This document shows, piece by piece, positions 10,461 through 21,660 of a DNA stretch of 64,000 nucleotides. Position 1 is the first letter of the stretch, and every line of letters begins with the position of its first letter. The stretch comes from Lasiosphaeria ovina (taxonomy: Eukaryota > Ascomycota > Sordariomycetes > Sordariales > Lasiosphaeriaceae). The stretch is taken from contig JAULSN010000002.1 in NCBI GenBank assembly GCA_033439765.1, positions 7,130,001 through 7,194,000 on the forward strand, read 5' to 3'. The position numbers and the translations under genes were made by a program. A model generated the notes under the pieces. It was not told where the DNA came from. It did not search any database and saw nothing but the letters and a program-made list of their open reading frames with translations.

Positions 10461-11444
10461 ATGTCTAGAAAGATCGTCACCGTTGTCGGAGCCACTGGGC
10501 TTCAGGGCAAGGGCGCAGTTGCTGCCTTCATCGACAACCCAGCGTACCAAGTCCGCGCCATCACGCGCAACACGTCCAGCGCCGCCGCCAAGGCCCTCGC
10601 GGGAAGTGGTGCCGAGCTGGTGCAGGCCGACCTCGGCGACCTGGAGTCGCTCAAGCGCGCCTTCGCCGGCTCACACATAGTCTACGCCGTGACCAACTTC
10701 TTCGAGCCCTTCACGGCCCTGCAGAGCCCCGAGCGCGCCACCGAGGTCGAGGTCCAGCAGGGCATCAACCTCGCGCAGGCCGCCGCCTCGGCCCTGCCCA
10801 CGCTCGAGCACTACATCTGGAGCACGCTACCCGACGCACGCACACTATCAGCCGGCAAGTACGTCGTCCCGCACTTCGACGGCAAGGCGCGCGTCGACGC
10901 CTACATCCGCACCCAGCAGCCCGCGCTGCTCGCCGTCACGACCTTCTTCTGGGTGACGTGGTACCACAACAACTACGTGTGGCCCGTGTTCACGCCGTAC
11001 TGGATCGCGACTGCCAACGCGCACGTGCAGTTCGCCAACTACGCGCCCGACACGCCCATCACGACGCTCGGCGACGTGACGGTCAACATCGCGCCGTTCG
11101 TGCGCGCCATCGTGGCGCAGCCGGCCAAGACGGCGCGCGGCAACGTCGTGCTGGGCGCGCTCGCCACGCACACCGCTGACGAGCTGCTGCAGATGTGGGC
11201 GCGCGCCAGGGGCACGCGGGCGCGCTTCGTGCAGGTTGGTGGCGAGGACTTCCGCGCCCTGTGGCCGCTGTGGGGCGACGAGATGGGCGTCATGATGGAG
11301 TTCTGGGACGAGTTCCGCGACAAGAGCTGGACGGCGTCCGCCGCTGCCGCTGCTCAGCACAAGTACACAGTCCTGACTGGGGATGATATCGGCGTCGAGG
11401 GCCTCCAGGGGCTCGAGGAGGCGTATAAGGGGCTAGAGCTGTGA
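10461..11444 (+). CDS. NmrA-like NAD(P)-binding protein
   Basis: Single exon, 327 residues. NmrA-like proteins are atypical short-chain dehydrogenases; some sense redox state (NmrA binds the GATA factor AreA), others are oxidoreductases. The N-terminal beta-alpha-beta carries TVVGATGLQGKG (residues 6-17), the GxxGxxG dinucleotide loop. Further family features: VRAITRN after strand 2, ELVQADLGDLESLKRAFAGS, and THYIWSTLPD-like LEHYIWSTLPD in place of the SDR Ser-Tyr-Lys triad. No Tyr-x3-Lys catalytic pair is visible in the usual position. It stands alone between intergenic stretches, so its substrate and any link to the cluster are unknown. Confidence 0.8.
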   Translation: MSRKIVTVVGATGLQGKGAVAAFIDNPAYQVRAITRNTSSAAAKALAGSGAELVQADLGDLESLKRAFAGSHIVYAVTNFFEPFTALQSPERATEVEVQQGINLAQAAASALPTLEHYIWSTLPDARTLSAGKYVVPHFDGKARVDAYIRTQQPALLAVTTFFWVTWYHNNYVWPVFTPYWIATANAHVQFANYAPDTPITTLGDVTVNIAPFVRAIVAQPAKTARGNVVLGALATHTADELLQMWARARGTRARFVQVGGEDFRALWPLWGDEMGVMMEFWDEFRDKSWTASAAAAAQHKYTVLTGDDIGVEGLQGLEEAYKGLEL

Positions 11445-12382
11445 GGGGTGACGCTGGCGCTGGCGCTGAGGGAAAAGGGGGATGTTACTTGGGCTGTTAT
11501 TGGGACTGGGCAGGAGTTTACAGGTATATAAAAGAGTGCTACCGGTATCTAGGATGCCGTTGAAAATTTCAGCTATTTGCTTTTCTACTAAGAACACTAT
11601 TAGTTTAGCTGCGGTCGTTTGGTTTATTTTTGTATTTTATGCCTCATCATGACCAACCTAGACATATTTGGCTTTGAACTATAAGAACCCGAAATTCTGA
11701 ACAAAGAATAGCTGAGACCAAAATTTATCGAGTCTATAATCAAGTCACATCATTTCCTTTGTTTCTTGTTAACTAGACGATCTACAATTATTTACTGGGA
11801 AAGTTATCTTAATTAATTACCATGCACTTGCTCACTCAGCTTCAATCTTCACCCCCTTATACTAATGAGGTATTTGCTGGTTTTCCATTGATCTCCGGGA
11901 CTCCCGTAGACATGGGTCTATTTAGTCACCTCGGGCCAAGTCACCGTTTAATTAGTATTCTAATACAATAGGGATCTTCGTAAATGGAGCGAGATAATTA
12001 GCTAAAAAGCAATGTATACGATACTGGCATTTTCAATAGCGATAGACTTCTCGAGTATTTGCATGGGTCTCACAGCTTTCTTACTCCTTTCTTTCGGTTC
12101 ACTACCGACGGCCGGACACTCTACTTGGCCTACAAAGGCGCAACTTGTCTCGATGCGTAGTAAACGACCATGGGTAAAGCAGATGCTCTAGTCTAAACAC
12201 AATCTCATTGTATGACGAGTCGAAGCTTAACAGATTTCTTGACGAAACACTCACGAGCCGCTCTTGCTATTTAATATATAAACCCTGTGTGCTATATGGG
12301 CAGTCATGCAATTATCAGTCCCAGATACTAGCAAAGTTTCCCACCCACTTTTGTCAGTTAAGTGAGCACGGACACACCAATC
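11445..12382. other. AT-rich intergenic stretch
   Basis: Roughly 940 bases, clearly more AT-rich than the flanking genes (runs such as TTAATTAATTAC near 11810). No gene, RNA or repeat supported. The composition would fit old RIP-mutated or simply non-coding DNA. Confidence 0.4.
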
Positions 12383-13520
12383 ATGGTTTTTGGAACCTGG
12401 AACTTCTGCAAGCCGGCGCCGGGCCCCGCTCCTTTGCCCAAAGCGACAGAAAAGACTATCAATCTTTCTTTAGAGACCTTGGCTCCAATTACCCGGGCTC
12501 CGAACCACTCGCAACAGCCCGTCACTTTACCAAGGCTTCCTTTACTGGACCATCGGCCTCCCTCTGGATCAATCAACTTCTCGGGATTGCATACTCGCAA
12601 CTGCCCAGCCCTTTACCAAATCATCTACCTCCCTCTGGGTCAATCGACTTCTCGGGATTGCCGTACTTGCAGCTGCCCAGCCCTTTACCAAGGCACCCTT
12701 TGCCAAACCATCGGCCTCCCTCTGGGACGAATAGCTTCTCGGCACTGCCAGCTTCAAGGGTTACCAATCCCGGGCCGCCGGTCATAATAGTCATCGACGA
12801 CGATGACGACGACAATGTGACCCTGAAGCGCGATCCGGATGCACACTCGGGTGACGAGATGAACGGATTGCAGGAAAGTAGTCAGTGCGAGGCAGCTGGC
12901 TGCGTGGAACACAAATTGCCAGGCAAGAGACGTTGCGAATACCACATTTTGAAATGTGCCAGGTTCGGGTGTCAGGAGCTTACAGCTCGAGGAGCAGGGT
13001 TTCGTTATTGCGAGGAGCACAAATTAGCTAAACCTGTGGATGAAAATAGCCAGTGTCAGGCAGCTGGCTGCGTGAAATACAGATTGCTAGGTGAGGGATA
13101 CTGTACATACCACATCAAAAAGTGCGTCTTGCCCGGGTGCGGGAAGCCTAGATTGGGGTTTCGTCTGTGCGAGGAGCACAGAATAGGTGGACTTGTGCAG
13201 GGCGAGATACACCTCTGTAGTAGTCGGTGCTGCGGGGAACCCGTGGCTGCAACGGAGAAGCCTGGGGGGTTGTGTGAAAAACACCTCACAAAATGCCGTC
13301 GCCCGAACTGCATGGAACCCGTGATTGCCACGGACGAGACTGGGTGGTGTAAAAAGACACGTCGCGCAGTGCACTCGCCGGCACTGTACGGAACCCCTGG
13401 CCGCAACGGAGAAGCCTGGGGGTTGATGTGTTACACACCTCGTAAAAGGGACAGGATCGCCTTTAAGAAAAGGAAGCAAGAAAAGCAGCTTCTTGATAAT
13501 AGTAGCGAGGGGGTAAGTGG
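12383..13520 (+). pseudogene. Decayed gene: SUMO-interacting-like motif plus tandem CCCH zinc-type repeats
   Basis: ATG at 12383 (MVFGTWNFC). Proline-rich repeats of the type PPSGSIDFSGLP switch frame between copy 1 and copy 2: copy 1 lacks one base at about 12588 compared with copy 2. Then comes PVIIVIDDDDDDN (12778-12816), which looks like a SUMO-interacting motif (hydrophobic stretch then acidic run). Then at least six tandem units of C-x4-C-x(9-12)-C-x2-H, for example CQAAGCVKYRLLGEGYCTYH. The sixth is cut by an extra A in the run at 13351-13355; in the other frame the pattern resumes (CKRHVAQC, then CTRRHCTEP) before a stop. Two independent frameshifts point to a pseudogene. Family unknown to me; spacing recalls the zinc-repeat block of WRKY19-like proteins. 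Confidence 0.6.
12555..12750 (+). repeat. Coding minisatellite, about 70-bp unit, three imperfect copies
   Basis: Units begin with CTCCCTCTGG at about 12560, 12630 and 12715 and include TCAATCGACTTCTCGGGATT. The second and third keep one frame; the first is one base short. The repeat encodes a proline/serine-rich segment of the decayed gene at 12383-13520. Confidence 0.6.
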
Positions 13521-13542
13521 CATAGTAAAAAAGGTTGTTTAG

Positions 13543-14311
13543 GTCTACATACGACCCAGTGGAGGGTAATACCGCCAACACATTTTAATCGGGTCTTCTC
13601 TTTTTTATTTCTTAGCCAGTCACCTTATATACCGTAAGGTGGTTGGTTGGACCGCCCTCTCTAGTCTAACGTGGGGCGTTCTTTTTCGCTTTATCCTAGC
13701 ATTTTGGGAAGAAATCTCCACCCTATTCGCAATAATCCAAGATTCCCGGTACTACGCACGAGCTTGTGTCTTTCTTCGATATACCGACCACCTAATATAA
13801 TTATCCTCTACCTATGAGGCTCGCCTTGTGTTTGTGTTGGTGGTTTTGTAGAACCTGGAGCTTCCACCATCTTAATAACCCAACGGCTGGTTTGGGCTGA
13901 ACATGCAGTTTTCTATGAGATATATAGTTTAAAGTTGGTCACGAAAAATAAAGCCAATACCCGGCGGAAGCACGAAGCACAAGTCCAACACGAAAGGTTC
14001 TCGGATCCGGCTGACTACAACTGGCGCATCACATGCCGGCCGCTCCGCTCCACACACCCGAACTTTGAACGCCCCGGAGGCGTCAAGGTTCGGCACAACC
14101 ATGGATTTTCTACCCGATGACACGTACACCGATGGGCAGTTTTCTATAATTAGCACCGACAAAAATTAATGAACTTGAGAAAAGCGTACTGATATGATAC
14201 CGTTGATACAACAAACGAATCGTGACTTTCCCTCTCCTGTTTTTGATAATATTGAATCGCGTAGCTCCCTAGGTACCCAAGGCAAGTAATTACAAGAGTC
14301 AACAAGCAACC
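13543..14311. other. Intergenic between the decayed CCCH gene and the first P450
   Basis: About 770 bases, no supported gene. The 3' part (14160-14311) is presumably the 3' UTR of the P450 on the minus strand. Confidence 0.4.
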
Positions 14312-16043
14312 CTAGAAAACCCTCCGAGAAATGACAACCCGGACATCCTCGACGGGCTTCTTCACTCCCGTCCCGGGCATCATGGTAGGCACCTTCCAGG
14401 TCCCGCCGACGGGGTTGATGTCCCATAGGGCAATGATGGTGGCGGCCAGGGCGAGGATCTCCTTCTCGGCAAACGTCCTCCCCTTACAGATGCCCGGGCC
14501 GAAGCCCCATGGCCGCAGCCGGCCGTAGCGTGCCACCGTCTTGCCCGTCTCCTCGTCGACCTCGAGGAAGCGGTCGGGCACGAAGCGGTCGGGCTCGGCG
14601 AACACGTCCGGGTCGCGCTGGATGACGCTGTGCGGCACCGACACGTACATGCCCTGGCGCATGTCGTGCTTGCGCGCGCCGTCGTCGAGCTTGGCGTCGC
14701 GCGCCACGTAGCGGATCGACGTCGGGTCGCTGGCCAGCCGGTACGTCTCGAACAGCGCCGCCTTCATGCGCGGGCAGTCGCGCGACAGCACGCCCATGTC
14801 CAGCCCGGCGATCTCGCTCGGGCTGCCGTCGGTCAGCGTCACGCACGACGCCACCTCGCCCCGGCGCAGCTCGTCGACGAACCCCGGCGTCGAGTACAGG
14901 TACACCAGGTACCAAAACAGCATGGGCTGCGTGTTGCCGTTCTGGCCCCAGATGACGCCCATGTCGGCGTGGCCGCGCTCGCGCATGGTCCAGCCGTACT
15001 TGTCGTAGACGGCCTGGCGGCCGATGACGGCGTCGCCGGCGTCGGACATGTCGGCGCCAAAGTCGACGGGCTCGCCGCGCGAGTGCTGGCCGAGGCGGCG
15101 GTAGAAGGCCTCGAGCTCGTCGATCAAGCGCGTGCGCGACGCTTTCGCCTCGCGCATCATGCGGAACGGCGCCCAGTCCGGGATCCCAATCATCAGCAGC
15201 GGGAACATGTCGTTGTCGAAACGCCAGAAGTCCTCGAGCAGCGTCGTGTAGCGCGCCACAAAGTCGCGGCCGTACAGCAGCGAGATGGCCATGTGCGCGC
15301 CAAAGTCGCGCGTCAGGCTCTGCAGGTTGGCTTCGACGGCGCCGGGCTTGCCGGGGGTGTCGGGGCGGACGACGCGAATGCCGGCCGACTTCTCCCAGGG
15401 CTGCGTGCGGGCGGGGTCGGCGGAGAAGGTGACGAAGGAGGCGGCGCGCTTAGCGATGGCGCCGCGCTCGAGGGTGGCGGTGGCGGCGGCGTCGTTGAGG
15501 AACATGCGCTCGACGGGGATGGTCAGCTGGCGCGCCGACTCGTAGTACATGCGGTCCCACCGGGGCGAGTCGGGCCGCCCAAACACGCGGACCAGCAGTG
15601 TGTTGTGCATGGGCTCGGGCGTCAGCGAGTGCAGGCCCTGCGACATGAACTTCTCGACGCCCGACGTGTTGACCAGCACCTGGTGCGTCGACGAGATCCC
15701 GAACAGCGACCCGCCGAATCGGCTCAGAGCCGAGCTGTGGCACATGGCGCGGTCAGTTTCTTCTGCTTTTTCTTCTTTTTTCCTTTCTTTTTAGTATGAG
15801 TACCACTCACTAGATGCGTTGAGCTAGCCCGCCCTTGTTGGCGGCCACATAGCTCACGAGCGGAATCTCCAGCGTCGCCCAGACGGGGAATCTCGGCTGC
15901 GAGCCGCTGCTGGGCCGCGGTATCAGGCGGTACAGCAGCCAGCCGACGAGCGCAACGGCGACCACTTGGTACGCCGACAGTGAGGTGAGCAGCGAGGTCA
16001 GTAGCGAGGCCCGCGACGCCGCCGCGTCGTCGTGTCGTGGCAT
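14312..16043 (-). CDS. Cytochrome P450, CYP7/CYP8-like
   Basis: Two exons, 16043-15811 and 15734-14312, joined by a 76-nt GTGAGT...CACAG intron, give 551 residues. A membrane anchor lies near residues 22-45 (VVAVALVGWLLYRLIP). The heme loop WGFGPGICKGR holds the cysteine ligand and ETYR is the K-helix ExxR. The I-helix reads WGQNGNTQPMLFWYLVYL rather than AGxDT: this W-x-x-x-x-NT-x-P-x-x-FW pattern is that of CYP7/CYP8 (sterol 7-hydroxylases, prostacyclin synthase), where the usual proton-delivery acid is absent. It may be a hydroxylase or a rearranging enzyme. Leftmost candidate cluster gene; substrate unknown. Confidence 0.82.
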
Positions 16044-19000
16044 GCCGCTGGGTTTTCTTCTCTCCTTTTCAGTTTGCGGCCGGCGCTTCTAATTTTTACA
16101 CGCGATGGTTCACTGCAGGGATGCCCGGATGATGGGGGTGTGGTGGCGATGCACAGTAAGGGACAGTAATGTGGGTAGTAATTTACGTATGCAGTTCAGA
16201 GTACCTTCTTCGCACCCGCACGTGGAGGTTGAGAAGACATGGAGGGCAGGTAAGATATTTATTGAGCTGAGGCTCATTGTGGAACGTGAAACAGACAGAC
16301 GACGCGGCACCGCAACGGCGCAATCTTGCACAGTCGCCAGTGCATTCTTCCCACCGAACCGAAACCGAGCTGCTGATTAAGGTAATTAACCTCCTAGCTT
16401 GATAAAACATCAGCCCTAGGTAATTCAACCCCCTGTTCGTGTTGGTTATTGGTTGATCGGTTGCCCGTTTGTTGGGGTTCTGAAGGCTGGGTGGCTTAGT
16501 TAGGCTGTCGCTTGCAGGCCAAGGCGAAATACGGATACGCGATGCAAATATCCGCCGCGCGATTTAGGACGGGGCCAGTGGCTTGCTCGCCAACCGGATC
16601 GAGTCCCAGCACTCCATCCAAGTGTTCCATTGGAACTTTGGATGCGCTACCCGCTCCTTCCGCCGACCAGCACGACTGCGCCATCAATCCTTCACTCGCA
16701 ACAATGTGCCCTTGCAGCTCCACGTAATGCTATTCCGAATTGGTCGTAATGCCTGTGACCAACCAAGGCTAGGTTTTTCTTGCACTCCTCATTGCTGATT
16801 ACAAAAGTTCAAATATGGTCACCGCCCCAGGTTTTTTTTGCCTTGCGGCAGCAGCACCGACGGGAGCGCCCGGCCGAATTGGCCCACCTCGCTGTACACT
16901 AGAAGCTGTCCATGTGGCGAGACTTGGGCGTCTTAATTGACGCTAATTAGGCTCCGCTGCAAAATGGGGCCGGCAACTCGCGTCTCGCGCCAGCGCCCAA
17001 CCAGGAGATGACATGCGGCCGAACGATATTTTGCGCCATCTGGACCTGGTGTTTTCTCTCATCCAGGTCTTCCTGCAGCACATCGACCCAGAGTGTTCGG
17101 GGTTTGGTGCCATGGCGGAGCTGGCAAAGAGCGGCAGCTGGGTTTGTTGTGACATGTGAGAGGCACCCTGGATCGTTTGTTCCGGTTGGCAAGGGTGAAC
17201 ATTCAACTGCGGTTGGCCAATCCCGGTGAGGGGCAGCATCAGCCAAAGTCCCGAGTCTGAGCACGGTCTGAAAGCGAAGTGGCAAGCAACTGATAATCAC
17301 TCATGTTCACTAAGTATATCGCATTTCTTTCACGTCCAATACAAGGAACACATATGGCAGAGTACCTAGTGATGTTTGGTGATTGGAAGCTCACCCAGCA
17401 GCGAAAAGTTTATGAACTCGGTATCCCTATCCCCCAGCTGGTTAAGCTACTGTGCTGACGTACGTACCGAGGGATACGTCAAGGCCCCAACATCGGTACT
17501 TGCCCCGTGTATGTGCCGTTCGATTCGAACAAGTAGACGTAGCGTCTACCAACCTCGTCCCATAGCTTCCATAACTTCCAAAAAGAGAGAACCCCGCTGG
17601 CAGCAAGAGATGGATCCCACCGGGCATCTGGAGCAGCCCATGTGCGCAGTGCTTATAGGCCATTCGGGTAGACGTTGCATGTGATATCGCCGCTTTGGCA
17701 GATGCCGTTTGAATTTGCAGCTTTGTCCCTCGAGAACGTGTAGGCCTGTCCTTGACAGGTTTTAAAAAAGTCTGTAGCAGGTCCCAATGTGTTGTCATCC
17801 GCACGGAGGCAGTTCTCGCAGCTACCCTTCCCGTTGTCGTTGGGTCATTTGCTGAGCGTCCCGACCCATGGCGAAGGTCGACTAGAGATTTATGGTTGTT
17901 TCCTACGTGCCACTGTCTATTGGAATGTCATAGATTAGTTCGGGGGCAAAGAAGAAACTCAATACAATCACTAATGTCAAACAAACAAGGCATAACCAAA
18001 GTCCTCGTGGGGGTTCTTCCTCTGCTATACTTGTGTTTATTGCTTGCATTCATACCTATTAGAAAATCTCCGAGATAGGAAATAGAGAAATCCATCTGAA
18101 TTAAATACTAATTAGTAATAAGCAAACAGGGCATAACCCGAAGTGCTACCCGGTGGGTTCTTCTTTGCTTGAAGTCTCTTATTGGCTGTTCTAGAATATT
18201 CCCGAGACAACAAATGGAGAAACTTACTTGAACTACAACTGACAAGCAAACAAGGCAGAACCCGAAGTCCCCCCAGGCGGCTCATATCTCTGCTATAGGT
18301 AGTGTCTTATTGGCTGTTCTCTGGGATTTCTCCATTGCTTGTCTCCATACCAATCTTCGACTGAGCGAACACAGGGCAATTATCTGACGCCCTCGCTAAT
18401 CACCCGGGAGGACAAGAGCGGAGCGGAATTTCCCCCTTTTTCTTTCCAGAGCCAATTACAATTCTACCATCGCTTGAAACACTGTCGGTGAGATTGGATA
18501 TACCTCGCCAGGATTGTTCTGGTCCCTGACCACGTCAACCAAGGAGGTTGGGTCGGCTTTTAAGTGCAGCATTTGGGATCATAGAGTTCTTGATTGACAC
18601 TCTGGATCACTAGGAAAGTCAACGGGGGTACGGAGCCATTGAGCCAATGGAGAACAGGGCATCCAAGCGCCAGACAGAACTTGACGTCCTTTTCAGAATT
18701 ATACCAGGACCAGTGGACGACGTGATAGGGAAGCGAATGGCATTGTATCGATGACTGGCTCTCAAGGTGCGCGCGGACCGACTCGCAGACACTTGCCAGA
18801 CACTCATTGGACGGTAAGACCTGGACCAAGCAGATGCTGCCAGGCAGTCTTTGGCGGCGCCCATCAAACCCAAAGCTTGGGAGTTGACCACACACCATCA
18901 AAATTATTGGAAAGCACGAGTGACGAGATGGGCAGCGCTGGCAGCTTCTTTATGTTTGGGTTGGGTTAGGCCGCGACTCAGGTAATTAAGGCAAGTACGG

Positions 19001-19155
19001 TAATTCCTCGCAAGTCCAGAAAATCACCTTCCAGGTTTAATTACTCTAGTGAAGACCACTTCACACAAATATGCCTAGGAATTTGTGTTTCTTCATTTTC
19101 TTGCAAATCAGGCCAAACACCGCGAATTGACCACACAACCACGTCAGCGATTAAT
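16044..19155. other. Long gene-poor intergenic region
   Basis: Over 3 kb on both strands without a frame carrying recognisable motifs, good length and splice sites. Several frames of 70-120 residues exist but look like chance. It holds a degenerate tandem repeat at 17976-18340, listed separately. Confidence 0.5.
17976..18340. repeat. Degenerate tandem repeat, three copies of roughly 120-145 bp
   Basis: Each copy begins near CAAACAAGGCATAACC (17978), CAAACAGGGCATAACC (18123) and CAAACAAGGCAGAACC (18245) and shares later blocks: a GGTTCTTC-type stretch, CTCTTATTGGCTGTTCT in copies 2 and 3, and an ATGGAGAAA-type end. Copies differ by many substitutions and small indels. No coding potential follows the repeat period, so this is probably non-coding duplication, perhaps a remnant of a mobile element. 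Confidence 0.5.
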
Positions 19156-20166
19156 ATGGGCCAACTGAATATGGGGGAAGCAGTTGAGGAAACCCATGTA
19201 GACTCGGTCCGTAGCGACGGCGACCTCATTTTGGTGGTCGGCCCGGAACAGGTGCGCCTTATGGTGTGCTCGCAGGTCCTACGGTGCGCTTCCAAGGTTT
19301 TCGACGTCATGTTTGGCCCACGCTGGTCCGAAGGGCGCGATCTGTCCAGCACATCGCCCAAAGAGGTCCCGCTGGAGGAAGATGACGCCGAGGCCATGCG
19401 CACCGTCTGTTGTGTTCTCCACCACCGGAACGACATGGTGTCGGAAGACCCCTCGCCAGACGAGATTCTGAAAATCGCCATCGAAGTGGACAAATATGAC
19501 CTGGCCATTGCGCTGAAGTTCCAGCTCGCCCAGTGGCTGCAGCCACCCAAGACCAACCCCAACCAGCCGCAGCCCGAAATGATAGATTTGGGACGCCTGA
19601 TGGCAGCAGCCTTCATTCTCAGCAAGAAAGACGAATTTGCGTCGCTCACTCTCGATCTCGTCATGAACTATACGGCCTCCTACCTGGACTTCCTCGAGGA
19701 CGACACAATGAATGAGTCAATTCCATTCAAGATAATCTGTGAGTGACCTTTTCCGCTTCGCCTCTAGAAGAGTCGCGAATCAAGAAGGAAGCTAACGTGT
19801 CTAGACCTACTGGAGGAGCGAAGAAATCGGATGCGAGCCGATCTCTGGAAACTGTTACTCGACGGCGTGAAGCTGGTTTGCACGCAACCATCTCGCTGCA
19901 CTTGGCGAGGAAGCCCGGCCGACTCGTGCAGAGCATTGCTAGACACGTTTGGCCCATCCAAACAGCTCAACAATTCGATTTCGAGTATGGTCGAGAAGAT
20001 GGGAGACATCCAAAAAGCGCAATCCTACCAGTGCAGTTACAAGCACCACGCAGAGTTCAAGGGCTATCGCGACGATGTTGAGATGGCCAAGGCATGGGCC
20101 ACCATCTGCACTGACTGCGTGCGAAGCGGCAATTACCCGACGAAGTGCACTTTCAAGCATAAGTGA
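19156..20166 (+). CDS. BTB/POZ domain protein
   Basis: Two exons, 19156-19738 and 19805-20166 (GTGAGT...CTAG), give 314 residues. The N-terminal BTB fold is seen as SDGDLILVVG, then LMVCSQVLRCASKVFDVMFG and a later FILSKKDEF-type helix. BTB proteins dimerise and often recruit targets to cullin-3 ligases; fungal solo-BTB proteins like this are mostly uncharacterised. The C-terminal part after the intron has spaced cysteines and histidines (CTQPSRC, CSYKHH, CTDCVRSGNYPTKC) that might bind zinc. It stands alone between long non-coding stretches, so a role in the cluster is not implied. Confidence 0.78.
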
Positions 20167-21372
20167 GGCGGACTTTGCGACCGCCTTGTGTATACACGTA
20201 TTAATTATATAGAAGGCCGCTCTGGAAGGCAGATGATGGATTGTGGGGAAGAACTTGCGCCAAAGGCGATAGAATTAGATAACTCGGTATTGACTGTCAA
20301 AAGAATCTCATCAGATAATCGCGCCAAGACTTGATGCGGAATGCCAAAGCCCAGCCTCCTTTTCACAAACTCCCCAGGAGGTCTAAAGGCTTTTTACAGG
20401 CCAGTTCATCGCCAAACCCGTCTATAACACAATGCGTTGGATTTTCCATTTCTTTCAATCATTTTAGGTACCTGATCATCACCACTGCCACCCCGTCTCC
20501 ATCGTCCTCCCTCAGATACGCTTGTCACCTCAATACGGTGTAACCAGCCTCGTCCCGACAACAGGGACCATGGAAGAGGATATTGCAGCGGGCCACTTGG
20601 CAACGATTTTATCGCCCAAAGGCCGAACTACCGTTGGCCGAGCTGATGGAGCCGGCTAGAGCATGGCAGCAGCCCATTCAGTCTAGTATGCCATAATCTG
20701 ACGTCCCAGCAGCTGCTTACTTGAGTCCCTTGCCGTTAGAGTGGAAGCAGCAACTAAGTTATCATCCCGTTGTTCGTCATCCATGACCCCCACACAAAGT
20801 TTCAGGTAGGCTTTTCCGTGCTTGATTGGCTGGCTTGGCCCAAAGTAGAAGCCGCCTACCCCGGGTGGACTGTTTCAGCGAAACTGTGCCGAGTTTTACC
20901 CCGGGTCGTGTGTAACTCCGTCCCGGACTTGCGATAAGCTTTTGCCAGGGTTGCAGGTTGCGTAATGGTGGGTTTGGGCCGTTGCATGCTTCGCCAGGCG
21001 GCTCTGTTCCGTCTTGGGAAGCCCGCCTAGCTTCCCGATGCAGTACGTATCTCGAAGCGGCAATGCACATAGATCTCGGCTGTTTGCTAGCCCAAAGCGT
21101 CCCGGGTACCGTATCCCCCGACAAACTCCGTACCGGACTAAAAGTACGGATAGAGAGTGGCAAATCGCCTCAAGTCTGGTGCAGCTGAATAACAGTTTGT
21201 TTGACTGAAACCAAAGAAATATGGGACAAAAAGTCGGGTTTCTGGCAGAGGCGGGGAACAGTTGGGAGGCAGCTTCTAACTATGCCACTGGCCGATGGAA
21301 ACCCCGACTTTCCCGCGACAGGTGCTGCGAGGTTGTTCAGTCTCTCAAGACGCAGGATTGGGAAGGGTTGTG

Positions 21373-21406
<34 letters not shown>

Positions 21407-21660
21407 TGATGTCAGGAGATGGCGACAAATTGAAATTAAAATGAGAAACCTTTGGGCCCAACTTTGTCCTGGATTCGGCAACTCACAACTTCAAATACAC
21501 TTGGTTGCACGGCAGCAGATAAATGACCATGTTCGGCAGCTTCCTGGCAAAGCCTTTTGGCTCTCCATTATTCTACACGGACTGCAACAGGCGCAAATTG
21601 AGAAACACTGCTATTGTCTCTGTATTTTGAGGTGCTGACCATGTCAGGCTCACTCAGCAT
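20167..21660. other. Intergenic with a CT microsatellite
   Basis: About 1.5 kb with no supported gene. (CT)n with a few interruptions lies at 21373-21407. The last ~100 bases are presumably the 3' UTR of the P450 on the minus strand. Confidence 0.45.
21373..21407. repeat. CT dinucleotide microsatellite
   Basis: About 13 CT units followed by TTCTCTCTT; non-coding. Confidence 0.8.

Noticed and set aside
14630..15799. 389-codon plus-strand frame antisense to the first P450
   Set aside because: His/Val/Arg-rich shadow of a GC-rich coding exon; the minus strand holds clear P450 motifs and splice sites.
18560..18901. Small minus-strand gene of 113 codons
   Set aside because: No recognisable motif, no start context, no splice partners; probably chance.
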